64,000 nucleotides of DNA from Wenzhouxiangella sediminis (GTDB taxonomy: Bacteria > Pseudomonadota > Gammaproteobacteria > Xanthomonadales > Wenzhouxiangellaceae). The notes under the pieces were generated by a model. It did not search any database and was not told where the DNA came from. It saw only the letters and a list, made by a program, of their open reading frames with translations. Both the position numbers and the translations under genes were made by a program. The DNA lies in contig NZ_QUZK01000047.1 in the NCBI RefSeq assembly GCF_003410055.1, positions 26,559 through 90,558 on the forward strand, written 5' to 3'. Within the stretch, counting starts at the first letter, position 1. Every line of letters begins with the position of its first letter. Below are positions 18,225-26,901 of this stretch, piece after piece.

Positions 18225-20387
18225 ATGAAACACACACCAATCGCCCTGGCCGCCGCCCTGATCCTGGCCGGCAGCGCCGCGGCCAAGGAAGGCATGTGGA
18301 CCCCCGACCAGCTGTCGCTGATCGCCGAGGACCTCAAGGAGACCGGCCTGGAACTCGACCCCGATAGCCTCGACGAGCTCACCGACTTTCCCATGGGCGC
18401 GGTCATTTCCCTGGGCGGCTGCACGGCCAGCTTCGTCTCGCCCCAGGGCCTGGTGGTGACCAATCACCACTGCGCCCGCGGCTCCATCCAGTACAACGCC
18501 ACCGCCGAGCAGAACTACCTCGAAGAAGGCTTCCTGGCCGAGGACATGGCCGCCGAGCTGCCGGCCGCGCCGGGCACGCGCGTTTACGTCACGGTCGGCG
18601 TCGAAGACGTCACCGACCGCGTGCGCCAGGGCATCAATGCCGACATGTCCGGCAACAATGTGCACGACACCATCGAGTCGCGCCGCAAGGAAATCGTGGC
18701 CGAATGCGAAGCCCAGGCCGGCCACCGCTGCCAGGTCTCGAGCTTCTTCGGCGGGGCGCAGTACAAGCTGATCGACCGCCTGGAAATCCAGGACGTGCGC
18801 CTGGTCTACGGCCCGGCCGACAGCATCGGCAAGTACGGCGGTGACGTCGACAACTGGATGTGGCCGCGCCACACCGGCGACTTCGCCTTCTACCGAGCCT
18901 ACGTCGGCCCCGACGGCCAGCCGGCCGAGCACTCCGAAGACAACGTGCCCTACCAACCCGAGCACTACCTGAAGGTCTCGGCCGCCGGCCTGGACGAAGG
19001 TGATTTCGTGATGGCCGCCGGCTACCCCGGCTCGACCCAGCGCTACGCGCGCCTGCCCGAGGTGAAACACACCTTCGAGTGGCGCTACCCCACCTACATC
19101 GACACCCTCAACGGCTGGATCGACACCATCGAGGAAGCCGCACCAGTTGGATCGGACGCGCGCATCAAGTATGAGAGCCTGCTCGCCGGCCTGAACAACT
19201 ACGTCAAGAACCTGGGCGGCCAGATCGAGGGCGCGCGCCGCGTCGGCCTGGTCGAGCGTCGCCGCGCGCGCGAAGAAGCGCTCAACGCCTGGATCGAATC
19301 CGAAGCGCCCGACCGGGGCTACGCTGAAACCCTCGAGCAGCTCGACGAACTCAGCGCCGAGATGGCGCAGGCCTCGAAAGAGAACCGCCTGTACAACGAC
19401 GCCACCAGATCGAGCCTGCTGTCGGCCGCCGAGGATCTCTACCGCCTGAGCAAGGAACGCCAGAAGCCCGACGCCGAGCGCGAGCCCGGCTACATGGAAC
19501 GCGACATGGCCTTCTTCGAGCAGCGCATGCAGCGCCTGGAGCGCCGCTACGATCCGGCCGTCGACCGGGCCGTATGGCTGTTCTTCCTCGAGCAGTACGT
19601 CGAGGCCGACGACAGCGTGCGCGTCGAAGCCCTGGACGAGGCCCTGAACCTGCCCGAGACCTGGGACGAACAGCAGGTGGCCGACACCCTCGACCGCTTC
19701 TACGCAGAGACCGGGCTCGACAGCGTCGAGCGCCGCCTGGAGCTGATGGAAGCCGACCCGGAAGCCTTCGAGAACAGCGACGACCCCTTCATCCAACTGG
19801 CCGTCGCTCTCTATGACACCGAACGCGAACTCGAGCGCGAAGGCGAGGCGCGCGCCGGCCGCATGCAGGTGCTGCGCCCGGACTACATGGACGCCATCAT
19901 CGCCTGGCAGAGGGACCAGGGCTACGCCGCCTACCCCGACGCCAACTCCACGCTGCGCATCACCTACGGCACCGTGATGGGCGGCTCGCCCAAGGACGGC
20001 CTGATCTATGCGCCCTTCACCACCCTGGAAGGCATCCTGGAAAAGAACACCGGCGAGGCCCCCTTCAACGCCCCCGAGCACCAGCTCGAGCTGATCCGCG
20101 AAAGCATCCACGGCCGCTGGGAAAAGGAAAGCCTGGACTCGGTGCCGGTCAACTTCCTCTCCGACCTGGACGTCACCGGCGGCAACTCCGGCTCGGCCAC
20201 CATGAACGCCCGCGGCGAACTGGTCGGCCTGCTGTTCGACGGCACCATCGAGAGCGTCAACTCCGACTGGGACTTCGACCCCCGCACCACCCGCTCCATC
20301 CACGTCGACAGCCGCTACATGCTGTGGGTGATGGACAAGGTCGACGGCGCCGACCACCTGATCGAGGAAATGGAGCTGGTCGAGTAA
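18225..20387 (+). CDS. S46 family dipeptidyl-peptidase, DPP7-like
   Basis: A 720-residue periplasmic serine peptidase with a signal peptide (ALAAALILAGSAAA) and the family N-terminus KEGMWTPDQL. The chymotrypsin-like triad is visible: His81/82 in VVTNHHCARG, an Asp in YGGDVDNWMW (207/209) and Ser655 in GGNSGSATMN. Residue 673, in LLFDGTIES, is Gly; from what I know of the family this position is Gly in DPP7 (hydrophobic P1) and Arg in DPP11 (acidic P1), so a DPP7-like preference is expected. It removes dipeptides from the N-terminus of peptides. It is divergent from the sigma factor. Confidence 0.92.
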   Translation: MKHTPIALAAALILAGSAAAKEGMWTPDQLSLIAEDLKETGLELDPDSLDELTDFPMGAVISLGGCTASFVSPQGLVVTNHHCARGSIQYNATAEQNYLEEGFLAEDMAAELPAAPGTRVYVTVGVEDVTDRVRQGINADMSGNNVHDTIESRRKEIVAECEAQAGHRCQVSSFFGGAQYKLIDRLEIQDVRLVYGPADSIGKYGGDVDNWMWPRHTGDFAFYRAYVGPDGQPAEHSEDNVPYQPEHYLKVSAAGLDEGDFVMAAGYPGSTQRYARLPEVKHTFEWRYPTYIDTLNGWIDTIEEAAPVGSDARIKYESLLAGLNNYVKNLGGQIEGARRVGLVERRRAREEALNAWIESEAPDRGYAETLEQLDELSAEMAQASKENRLYNDATRSSLLSAAEDLYRLSKERQKPDAEREPGYMERDMAFFEQRMQRLERRYDPAVDRAVWLFFLEQYVEADDSVRVEALDEALNLPETWDEQQVADTLDRFYAETGLDSVERRLELMEADPEAFENSDDPFIQLAVALYDTERELEREGEARAGRMQVLRPDYMDAIIAWQRDQGYAAYPDANSTLRITYGTVMGGSPKDGLIYAPFTTLEGILEKNTGEAPFNAPEHQLELIRESIHGRWEKESLDSVPVNFLSDLDVTGGNSGSATMNARGELVGLLFDGTIESVNSDWDFDPRTTRSIHVDSRYMLWVMDKVDGADHLIEEMELVE

Positions 20388-20406
20388 GGCTGACCATCCT
20401 TCCAAC

Positions 20407-20435
20407 CCATGCGGGCGGGCCTCCCGCCCGCGTGG
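20407..20435 (+). terminator. GC-rich hairpin after S46 gene
   Basis: GCGGGCGGG and CCCGCCCGC pair perfectly around CCT; the stem extends outward through a T-G wobble to CCA/TGG. It begins 19 bases after the stop. No T-run follows, so it is a terminator or RNA-end hairpin of uncertain efficiency. Confidence 0.5.
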
Positions 20436-20651
20436 CCGATCAGGTCCAGTCTCCAACGGCCAATTCGGCGATTGATTTCCCGAGGGCCGACGAAGCATCC
20501 GCAGGATGCGTTGAGGCCGAAGGCCGTAGCCCATCTGTCCCTTCCAGGCCTCGCTGAATCGGCGATGACGCCGCAATAGCCCTTGCTGATTTCGGATATT
20601 TCGAATAAATTGGCGGTCAGAGAGGGTGAGAACCATCTGGGGAAGGATGAA

Positions 20652-21104
20652 ATGAGCAACGCTGAGTACACCGATGATCTTCCGAGTCCGGAAGCGGTCA
20701 GCCTGGCACGAGAAAGCGCGGCGGCCCTGAGTCGTCTGCTGCGCGAACGCCCGGAAAGCGATCGCGCGCGGGTGCAGCTGGACGGGGAAGAGCTGATTCT
20801 GCCTCGCAGCGCGCTCTCTCTTCTGCGGAATCTACTGTCTGAAATGGCGCAAGGCCACGCCGTAACCACCATTCCCGTGCATGCTGAACTAACCACACAG
20901 CAAGCAGCCGATATGCTGAATGTGTCCCGACCCTTCCTGGTGAAGCTCCTGGAGGCGGATGAGATTCCGCACACCAGGGTGGGGACACACCGGCGAGTGC
21001 GGTTGAAAGACCTGCTTGAATACAAGAAGCAGCGTGACCGGAAAGCTGACGCTGCTCTCCAGGAACTCGCCGATCAAGCCCAGGATCTGGACATGGGATA
21101 CTGA
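20652..21104 (+). CDS. Excisionase-like HTH antitoxin
   Basis: A 150-residue protein whose middle has a MerR/excisionase-type helix-turn-helix: ELTTQQAADMLNVSRPFLVK then LLEADEIPHTRVGTHRRVR, which binds DNA. The N-terminal 75 residues are helical and hydrophilic. I use the ATG at 20652, preceded by GAAGGATGA; an in-frame TTG at 20583 falls in the probable promoter. Two bases separate its stop from a PIN-domain gene, an arrangement known for this antitoxin type, so it is likely the antitoxin and autoregulator. Confidence 0.82.
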   Translation: MSNAEYTDDLPSPEAVSLARESAAALSRLLRERPESDRARVQLDGEELILPRSALSLLRNLLSEMAQGHAVTTIPVHAELTTQQAADMLNVSRPFLVKLLEADEIPHTRVGTHRRVRLKDLLEYKKQRDRKADAALQELADQAQDLDMGY

Positions 21105-21106
21105 GA

Positions 21107-21673
21107 ATGCGTTTTGTCGTCGTCTACGACGCATGCGTTCTCTACCCCGCTCCTTTGCGCGACTTCCTGATCCGGTTGGCTGGAACGGGGCTCTTTGCCG
21201 CCCGATGGACCCGGCACATTCACGACGAATGGACACGAAACCTCCTGGCCGATCGCCCCGACCTCACCGAGGAACAGCTTCAGCGCACCCGCGAACTCAT
21301 GGATGCTGCGGTGCCGGACTGCCTCGTTGAGAACTATCAGCGCCTTGTCCCGGCGCTGGAGTTGCCAGATCCCGATGACCGGCATGTACTTGCTGCCGCC
21401 ATCGTTGCCCACGCTCAAATCATAGTCACCTTCAATCTGAAAGACTTTCCGGGCCATGCACTCGATCCATTCGGCGTCGAAGCCATGCACCCCGATCGAT
21501 TTGTGGAGTGCCAGATGGACTTGAGTGAAGCGTCGGTCGTTCAGGCCGCAAAGGCCCAGCGCAATAGCCTTAGAAATCCCGCGAAGGACGCCAGCGAATT
21601 TCTTGACACACTAGCGGCACAGGGATTGCCGGCTACGGCCGACCGACTGCGAGATTTCGAAGAATTGATCTGA
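21107..21673 (+). CDS. PIN-domain toxin (putative RNase)
   Basis: A 188-residue PIN-domain protein. Acidic metal-binding positions are visible in VVYDACVLYP (first Asp), in HIHDEWTRN (Glu/Asp) and in PDPDDRHVLAAAI, followed by TFNLKDFPGHAL. PIN toxins of this kind cleave RNA. It is the second gene of the pair with the excisionase-like antitoxin and is followed 19 bases later by a MazG-like gene on the same strand. The core residues look intact. Confidence 0.82.
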   Translation: MRFVVVYDACVLYPAPLRDFLIRLAGTGLFAARWTRHIHDEWTRNLLADRPDLTEEQLQRTRELMDAAVPDCLVENYQRLVPALELPDPDDRHVLAAAIVAHAQIIVTFNLKDFPGHALDPFGVEAMHPDRFVECQMDLSEASVVQAAKAQRNSLRNPAKDASEFLDTLAAQGLPATADRLRDFEELI

Positions 21674-21692
21674 TGCCCAAAGTAATTGGAGA

Positions 21693-22079
21693 ATGACCCC
21701 TTCCGCACGGCGAAGCTCAACCACCGAATGGCCCGAACTGGCCGAATTCAAACAACAATTCCGCCAGTTCACCGCCGAGCGCGACTGGGCCCAATTCCAC
21801 TCGCCTAAGAACTTGGCAATGGCGCTGGCGGGTGAAGCCGGCGAACTGCTCGAACTCTTCCAGTGGCTCACCCAGGAAGAAAGCGGCAACCTGCCCGACG
21901 ACGCCAAACAGGCCGTCGCCCACGAAATCGCCGACATCCAGATCTACCTGGCCGCCATCTCCGATCGCTTAGGCATCGACATCGGCCCGGCGGTGGCCGA
22001 GAAGATGAAGCTCAACGCCGAGAAGTATCCGGCAGATCTGGCGCGGGGAAGTGCGCTGAAATACAGCAAGCTGAAATAA
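21693..22079 (+). CDS. MazG-like nucleotide pyrophosphohydrolase
   Basis: A 128-residue all-alpha NTP pyrophosphatase of the MazG/dCTPase type. Metal-binding acidic motifs are in MALAGEAGELLELFQWL (ExxEL) and VAHEIADIQIYLAAIS (ExxD), and the C-terminus KMKLNAEKYPAD is typical. It would hydrolyse a nucleoside triphosphate, perhaps dCTP or a damaged nucleotide, to the monophosphate. It follows the PIN toxin closely; whether it belongs functionally with the TA pair or is a housekeeping passenger cannot be told. Confidence 0.85.
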   Translation: MTPSARRSSTTEWPELAEFKQQFRQFTAERDWAQFHSPKNLAMALAGEAGELLELFQWLTQEESGNLPDDAKQAVAHEIADIQIYLAAISDRLGIDIGPAVAEKMKLNAEKYPADLARGSALKYSKLK

Positions 22080-22100
22080 CCCAACAACGACCAACCCCCC

Positions 22101-22167
22101 GTAGGAGCGGTCTCCGGACCGCGATCTCCCAGCCCAGAATCCGTCGTGATCTGGAGATCGCTCCTAC
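22101..22167. repeat. GTAGGAGCG-type REP inverted repeat
   Basis: Arms GTAGGAGCG (22101-22109) and CGCTCCTAC (22159-22167) enclose a second perfect pair, GCGATCTCC (22121-22129) and GGAGATCGC (22153-22161), plus a small GGTC-TCCG-GACC hairpin. This element type is common between convergent genes in Xanthomonadales and Pseudomonas. It sits between the convergent MazG-like and esterase genes and reaches the esterase stop. Confidence 0.75.
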
Positions 22168-23102
22168 TGTCCCCCGTTCCCATCAACCGAACGCCCCGCC
22201 ATGTCATGCAAAAACCCAATGGCGCTCCGCATCGCTCCACCGCGAAACAGAAACGACGTAACGTGCCCACGCAGGCGCATCCGGTAGAGCTCAGCGTGCA
22301 CTCCGTGTTCGAGCAGCGCCTCGTACAGCACCCGGGCATGCTCGAATGGCACCGTCTGATCCAGCGTGCCGTGGAAAAGGAAAAACGGCGGCGCATCGTC
22401 ATGCACATGCGTAATCGGCGAGGCCGCCCGATAGGCGGCCGGCGCCTCGTCCTGCCTCGCCCCCATCAGCTGCCGCAACAGCTTCCCGCCGGAAAACAGG
22501 ATGAAATCCGACGGAATACCCCCGACCACCACCGCAAAATAGCCGTCGTCGTCCGGCCCGTACTCGGCATTCAGCGGCGAGTCCGTGCCGGCCACCAGCC
22601 CGGCCAGCGCCACCAGGTGCGCCCCGGACGAAAACCCAAGCCCCGCAATCCGGTCGGGATCGATCCGCAGCCGCGAGGCTTCCTCGCGCATCCACCGATG
22701 CGCGATCTGAACGTCATGGAGCTGGGCTGGAAAGCGATACTCGGGCGCAAAGCGATAGTCGATATTGACCGCCACGAAACCGCTGTCGGCCAGCCGGCGC
22801 GAGATGTCGGCCATGTCGCCCCGACTGCGCCGCTCCCAGCCACCACCGTGCACCACCAACACAGCCGGCCAGGCCGCCGGACTGCCTTCGGGACTATTGC
22901 CGTCCGGAATATAGACATCGGCATACAGCGCTTGCGGCCAGTCCGGCGGTGAAGAGCGCTGATCGGCCAGCACCACATGGCCGTTGTCCGGAAACGAGAT
23001 GTCCCGCCCGGGGTCGTTGAGATGACGCGCGCAGCCGCCGACCACCAGGCAGGGCAGCAGCACGATCGTGAAAGCAATCGAGTTGGTCATGCGCGACATC
23101 AT
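22164..23102 (-). CDS. Alpha/beta-hydrolase esterase, lipoprotein
   Basis: A 312-residue esterase of the BD-FAE/hormone-sensitive-lipase-like group. A lipoprotein signal ends in LVVGGC (Cys at about residue 24), so it should be anchored to a membrane. The oxyanion motif is LVVHGGGW, the nucleophile Ser is in GLGFSSGAHLVAL, Asp is in HGTLDQTVPFEHA, and His is in MRLRGHVTS, a complete triad. Substrates are probably short acyl esters. It is convergent to the MazG-like gene and 15 bases downstream of the HEPN gene on the same strand. Confidence 0.85.
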   Translation of the reverse strand: MMSRMTNSIAFTIVLLPCLVVGGCARHLNDPGRDISFPDNGHVVLADQRSSPPDWPQALYADVYIPDGNSPEGSPAAWPAVLVVHGGGWERRSRGDMADISRRLADSGFVAVNIDYRFAPEYRFPAQLHDVQIAHRWMREEASRLRIDPDRIAGLGFSSGAHLVALAGLVAGTDSPLNAEYGPDDDGYFAVVVGGIPSDFILFSGGKLLRQLMGARQDEAPAAYRAASPITHVHDDAPPFFLFHGTLDQTVPFEHARVLYEALLEHGVHAELYRMRLRGHVTSFLFRGGAMRSAIGFLHDMAGRSVDGNGGQ

Positions 23103-23117
23103 GGCCCCGCCCTGGAT

Positions 23118-23522
23118 CTAGATCGCATCGTCTGCCACCTTCTCGGTGGCTTCGATCAGATCCGAAACCAGGCGGTCGGTGATCTGAAGGTCGCCTTCGT
23201 ACTCGCCCCGGTTGCGGACATCGTGACACTTGGCGAGCACGCGCCACACCTCAGGGCCCAGGCCGAGTGTTTGAGGCAGCACCTGGAACACGATGTAGCG
23301 ATGCCTGGGGCGGTATCCCTTGGCGCGGAGTGCCGCCAGGCAAAGCGCATGGGCCGCGTTGTAGGCTAGGTCGAACCGGCCCTCCAGAGATAAACGCCTG
23401 AGCCGGCAATCGGCCAGCCGTGTCAGGCCGGAGTGCCTCAGACCTTCGCATTCCGCCTTGTCCGGCGGTTCGGCCGCAAGCGGTTGCCCGGGCCCGGTCA
23501 AACGCTCAAGCTTGGAACTCAT
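23118..23522 (-). CDS. HEPN-domain protein (MNT partner)
   Basis: A 134-residue helical protein of the HEPN class: LAYNAAHALCLAALRAKGYR is the substrate-binding-like core and CHDVRNRGEYEGD is the equivalent of the HEPN active-site loop. The usual R-x4-H is here R-x4-Y, so it may lack the RNase His. It begins inside the last 17 bases of the wHTH-MNT nucleotidyltransferase gene. In MntA-HepT pairs the nucleotidyltransferase AMPylates and silences the HEPN RNase; this would be such a pair, with a variant motif. Confidence 0.7.
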   Translation of the reverse strand: MSSKLERLTGPGQPLAAEPPDKAECEGLRHSGLTRLADCRLRRLSLEGRFDLAYNAAHALCLAALRAKGYRPRHRYIVFQVLPQTLGLGPEVWRVLAKCHDVRNRGEYEGDLQITDRLVSDLIEATEKVADDAI

Positions 23523-24138
23523 TCGGGTTTCCCAGGATCCAGAGTTTCGGTTGCTCGAGTATTCGCGTGATGAAGGCGTTCGTCTCCTGTCGGCGCTGAT
23601 TCAATTCGGCATGGGTATAGACGGTCGGGTTAACCATTCTTCCCAGTTGCACCGTGGCCTCTTCGAGCGCCTCGTAGAGCTGGGCATACGACAAGTCTTC
23701 GCTGACGACCAATAAATCGATGTCGCTGTCAGCCGTATCGCTTCCCTTGGCCACTGATCCGTATACGAAGGCGAGGGAGACCCTGTTGGAGAGCGGCGCC
23801 AGCGCTGCACGCAGCACGTCGCCCAGTCCGACCGTTTTCAGAACCAGCCCGCGCAGCTCCTCGAAAACGGGACACTCGGGGTTCGCCTGGTAGTGCTTCT
23901 GCCGCCCGATCTTCTCGACGGTGACAATACCTGCCTCCGCCAGCCGCCGGAGCTCGCGGAACACGGCACCCGTGCCCGACTCGGCCATGCCGACAAGCTC
24001 GTTGGAATAGAAGCTGCGCCCCGGATTGCCGAACAGGATGCCGAGCACGCGCTGCTGAACGCGATTGAACAGGGCATCGGCAATACCGCTGCCCGAGACT
24101 GCATACTCAGCTTCACCCGAATCCTTGATAACACCCAT
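23506..24138 (-). CDS. wHTH + MNT-type nucleotidyltransferase antitoxin
   Basis: A 210-residue fusion. The N-terminal 85 residues are a winged helix (FNRVQQRVLGILFGNPG, then AVFRELRRLAEAGIVTVEKI), and the rest is a minimal nucleotidyltransferase with the signature FVYGSVAKGSDTADSDIDLL, in which GS and DxD are intact. I start at the ATG at 24138; a start 24 codons upstream is possible but would absorb a strong inverted repeat. It likely modifies the adjacent HEPN protein and represses its own operon through the winged helix. Confidence 0.78.
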   Translation of the reverse strand: MGVIKDSGEAEYAVSGSGIADALFNRVQQRVLGILFGNPGRSFYSNELVGMAESGTGAVFRELRRLAEAGIVTVEKIGRQKHYQANPECPVFEELRGLVLKTVGLGDVLRAALAPLSNRVSLAFVYGSVAKGSDTADSDIDLLVVSEDLSYAQLYEALEEATVQLGRMVNPTVYTHAELNQRRQETNAFITRILEQPKLWILGNPNEFQA

Positions 24139-24165
24139 ATTGGGAATGATCGCACCCAATACGGG
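24134..24165 (-). promoter_or_regulatory. Inverted repeat over MNT start
   Basis: CCCATATTGGG (24134-24144) and CCCAATACGGG (24155-24165) are inverted copies with 10 of 11 matches and a 10-base spacer. It covers the start codon of the wHTH-MNT gene, fitting an operator for autorepression by that winged helix. Confidence 0.55.
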
Positions 24166-24288
24166 ATTTTTCAAACCCCGGGTGACGGCGCAATCAAGGG
24201 ACTGGGCCAAGGAGGCTCGGCACGGGAACTCAACCGGAAAGAGAGCCGCTGGCTTGTTGCCAGCCCTTCAAGATTGGATACTGACCGC

Positions 24289-24681
24289 ATGGCTGAAGAA
24301 GACTGCCCCTTCTGCGATCCGGACCCTGAACAGGTTCTCTACGACAACGAACACCTGCTCGCCCTGTGGGACCGCTACCCGGTCAGCCCGGGCCACGCCC
24401 TGCTCGTCCCGCGTCGCCACGTCGCCGGTTGGTTCGAGGCCTCGCCGGCCGAGCAGCTGGCGCTGGTCGCGGCACTGCCCGTGGTGCGAGAGAAGATCGA
24501 GCGCATGCACCAGCCCAGTGGTTGGAACATCGGCATCAACGTCGGTCGGTCGGCTGGGCAAACGGTGTTCCACCTGCATGTCCATCTGATTCCGCGCTAC
24601 GACGGCGACCAGGAAGACCCGCGTGGCGGCGTGCGCCATGTTGTTCCGGAAAAGGCGCGTTATTGGGAAGACCCTGAATGA
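24289..24681 (+). CDS. HIT family hydrolase
   Basis: A 130-residue histidine-triad protein. The catalytic loop is VFHLHVHLIPRY (HxHxH), with CPFCDP near the N-terminus and GHALLVPRRHVAGWFEA in the middle as in Fhit/HinT relatives. It would hydrolyse a nucleoside phosphate linkage such as AMP-lysine or a dinucleoside polyphosphate. Its stop overlaps the start of the HNH gene (ATGA), so the two are translationally coupled; the coupling to a nuclease is unusual and may mean a joint role. The ATG at 24289 sits at the conserved N-terminus. Confidence 0.87.
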   Translation: MAEEDCPFCDPDPEQVLYDNEHLLALWDRYPVSPGHALLVPRRHVAGWFEASPAEQLALVAALPVVREKIERMHQPSGWNIGINVGRSAGQTVFHLHVHLIPRYDGDQEDPRGGVRHVVPEKARYWEDPE

Positions 24682-25760
24682 AGCCCGAAGAAGGCATCCG
24701 GTTCCTGCGCCAGTTCCAGGAGCTACTGGCCGAAGGCGGCTTCGTCGCCACCTACAAGTTCGCCCTGATGCAGGCCCTGGCGGACTTGTCGGTCGAGCAC
24801 CAGGCGGCGCAGGATGGGTCGCTCAGGCTCCATGTCGACCAGCTGGCCGAGAAGTTCGTGGAGTACTACTGGAACCAGGCCAGGCCATTCCACGACAGAG
24901 TCCTTCGGCAGAACACCAAGGGCCAGGCAGAAGTATTGCTTCGCATCCAGGACTATCGCAGCCTTTCGGACGGCAAGCTCGGGCAACTCCAAGCCGACCG
25001 GGCCGCCTGGCAAAAATTGATCCGTCGCGTCGCGGCGATCATCGTGAAAATGCCGCTCTGGAGACTCCAGATCGTCGGCAACCGCAAGAACGAATTCCTC
25101 TACCGCGAAGCCGAATACCGGGATCGGTCCCTTCGCCTGCTCCCGGGCGTCCCGGATGCCTTCCGGGCGTTTCACCCCATGCTCACCAGCATGATCCGCG
25201 GTGGCTGGATCAGCCAGATCCACCGAATCGGAGCCAACAAGCCGGTCCTGGGCGCGCAGGCAGAGCTGGAAGACTTCCTCTTCGGAACCGATCGCCGCTC
25301 CCTGGAGCGCTTCACCGCTGTAATCCGCGCGCACCAATCACGCGAGTGCTTCTATTGCGGCAAGCGCGTCACCGGCCAAGGCGACCTGGACCACTTCATC
25401 CCCTGGTCGCGCTACCCGCTCGACCTCGGCCACAACTTCGTCTATGCCCACAAGGGCTGCAACAACGCCAAGCGCGATCATTTGGCCGCAGTCACGCACC
25501 TGGAGCGCTGGCGAATCCAGAACCTGGACGAGGGGCACAGCCTGGCGAAGGCCTTCGAGCGCGAGGGACTATCCAGTGACCTCGAGCGCTCCGTCCTCAT
25601 CGCCCGCTGGGCCTACGAGCAAGGCTGCGCCAGCGGCGCCAGGCTGTGGGTGCGGGACAGTGAGTTCGAGGACTGCGACTACCGCTGGCAAAGCGCCCTG
25701 GCCGCCCCGAGCGCCCTGAGACTCGCCGCCGAAGACGCTTCACCTCGTTACGAGGGCTAG
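24678..25760 (+). CDS. HNH endonuclease-domain protein
   Basis: A 360-residue protein. The N-terminal 215 residues are helical and unrecognised. The C-terminal HNH domain runs CFYCGKRVTGQGDLDHFIPW then HNFVYAHKGCNNAKRDHL, with a CxxC zinc pair and intact D-H, N and H positions, so it should cut nucleic acid. It overlaps the HIT gene by four bases. The last 140 bases of the gene have a diverged second copy at 26902-27040, evidence of an earlier duplication here. Confidence 0.82.
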   Translation: MKPEEGIRFLRQFQELLAEGGFVATYKFALMQALADLSVEHQAAQDGSLRLHVDQLAEKFVEYYWNQARPFHDRVLRQNTKGQAEVLLRIQDYRSLSDGKLGQLQADRAAWQKLIRRVAAIIVKMPLWRLQIVGNRKNEFLYREAEYRDRSLRLLPGVPDAFRAFHPMLTSMIRGGWISQIHRIGANKPVLGAQAELEDFLFGTDRRSLERFTAVIRAHQSRECFYCGKRVTGQGDLDHFIPWSRYPLDLGHNFVYAHKGCNNAKRDHLAAVTHLERWRIQNLDEGHSLAKAFEREGLSSDLERSVLIARWAYEQGCASGARLWVRDSEFEDCDYRWQSALAAPSALRLAAEDASPRYEG

Positions 25761-25840
25761 AGCATGCTTGTAATGAATATTGCCTGAGAACGCAGCGACC
25801 GCACTTCAGCTATTGATGGTCGAAGAAGTGTCAGCGCGAA

Positions 25841-26866
25841 TTAGCTCGGCTCACCGCTTTCCATGATCTCCAGTCGAAGCCCGAACAGATCCGCGACATC
25901 CTCGAGCATCAACTCCTGTCCGATGGTCCGCGTCCCGTTATCGAGCGCGAACTCGTCCAGCCGGTAGAACGCACTCGGAAGATCAGCCTGCGAGACGGAA
26001 TCGCGGTAATGAACCGCCAGGGCTGCCATCCCGGTCACAGGTAGGTTCCTGGCGGATGGTTCGTCAGTTTCGGAATCAGGTCCGTCTACCCGGGAGAGAC
26101 GCTGCAGCAGCAGCCCCAGGCAACCCTCGGCCGCCGACCCTGCCCTGTCCGCTTCCGTATCGCTCGCGCCCGAGTTCTCGGAGGCCTGGGCCAGCAGGCT
26201 CTCCATCGCTGCCATCGCGGATTCGGGCGTGAGGCCCGCCAGAAGTCCGTGATTGCTGGCGATCCACTGTTGGGCAGCTTCTTCCAGACGCCTGGTGCGT
26301 GTCGCTCGCCGTTTCTGCTGACGCTGGAAGCGCCAATACGCAATCAACCCCGCACTCGACTCGGACAGCCAGATCGCCAGATTCAGCGTACCGACGATCA
26401 GGTAGCCGAGCATGGCGATCGTCAACCGAACGAGCATGACGAGCATCTGGAACAGCGCGACCACGCCATTGATCGCGGCCGCCTTCTGGCCGCGCATCTG
26501 AACCCCGGCGATCTTTGCCGAGGAGCGGCCGGGGTTCGTGAAGTTGATGGTGCCAAGTCCCATCTTGCCCGACAAGGAAACACCCGACTTCGACAGATTC
26601 AACTTTGCCGGGCCCTTCCCGTACCGACCGCGCAGCACGAAGCGCGAATTCTGAAACGCGACCTGGGTGTTGCGAGCCGGCGTCATCGAAATCCGGGTGC
26701 CCCGCTGAGTGTTCGCCGTCAGGCTCAGGCCGCCGGCACGGATCTGTTCCCGCAGCGCAATGCCGCCCGTGCGGCTTGCGCGAAGGTGTTCGCCCCGGTG
26801 CTCGATGCGAACCTGGCGTCCTTCGCTGTCCTTGTTGCCGATTCCCAGAAAGCCCATTCCCAACAA
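25841..26866 (-). CDS. Membrane protein of unknown function, DUF4236-like start
   Basis: A 341-residue protein I do not recognise with confidence. The first 120 residues are beta-rich, and KLNLSKSGVSLSGKMGLGTI recalls the DUF4236 motif. Two hydrophobic segments follow (VVALFQMLVMLVRLTIAMLG and LIVGTLNLAIWLSESSAG), then a basic stretch (RQQKRRATRTRR) and a soluble helical C-terminus of about 130 residues. It is opposite in strand to its neighbours and lies exactly between the HNH gene and a decayed copy of that gene's 3' end, so it probably arrived or was rearranged with them. Confidence 0.6.
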   Translation of the reverse strand: MLGMGFLGIGNKDSEGRQVRIEHRGEHLRASRTGGIALREQIRAGGLSLTANTQRGTRISMTPARNTQVAFQNSRFVLRGRYGKGPAKLNLSKSGVSLSGKMGLGTINFTNPGRSSAKIAGVQMRGQKAAAINGVVALFQMLVMLVRLTIAMLGYLIVGTLNLAIWLSESSAGLIAYWRFQRQQKRRATRTRRLEEAAQQWIASNHGLLAGLTPESAMAAMESLLAQASENSGASDTEADRAGSAAEGCLGLLLQRLSRVDGPDSETDEPSARNLPVTGMAALAVHYRDSVSQADLPSAFYRLDEFALDNGTRTIGQELMLEDVADLFGLRLEIMESGEPS

Positions 26867-26901
26867 CCGCGATCCATTTCCGCGACCCTCTTAAAACCCT
26901 A

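Noticed and set aside
17085..20636. A very long minus-strand frame upstream of the sigma factor
   Set aside because: It runs antisense to the whole S46 peptidase and through direct repeats; only the last 190 codons have sigma-factor sequence.
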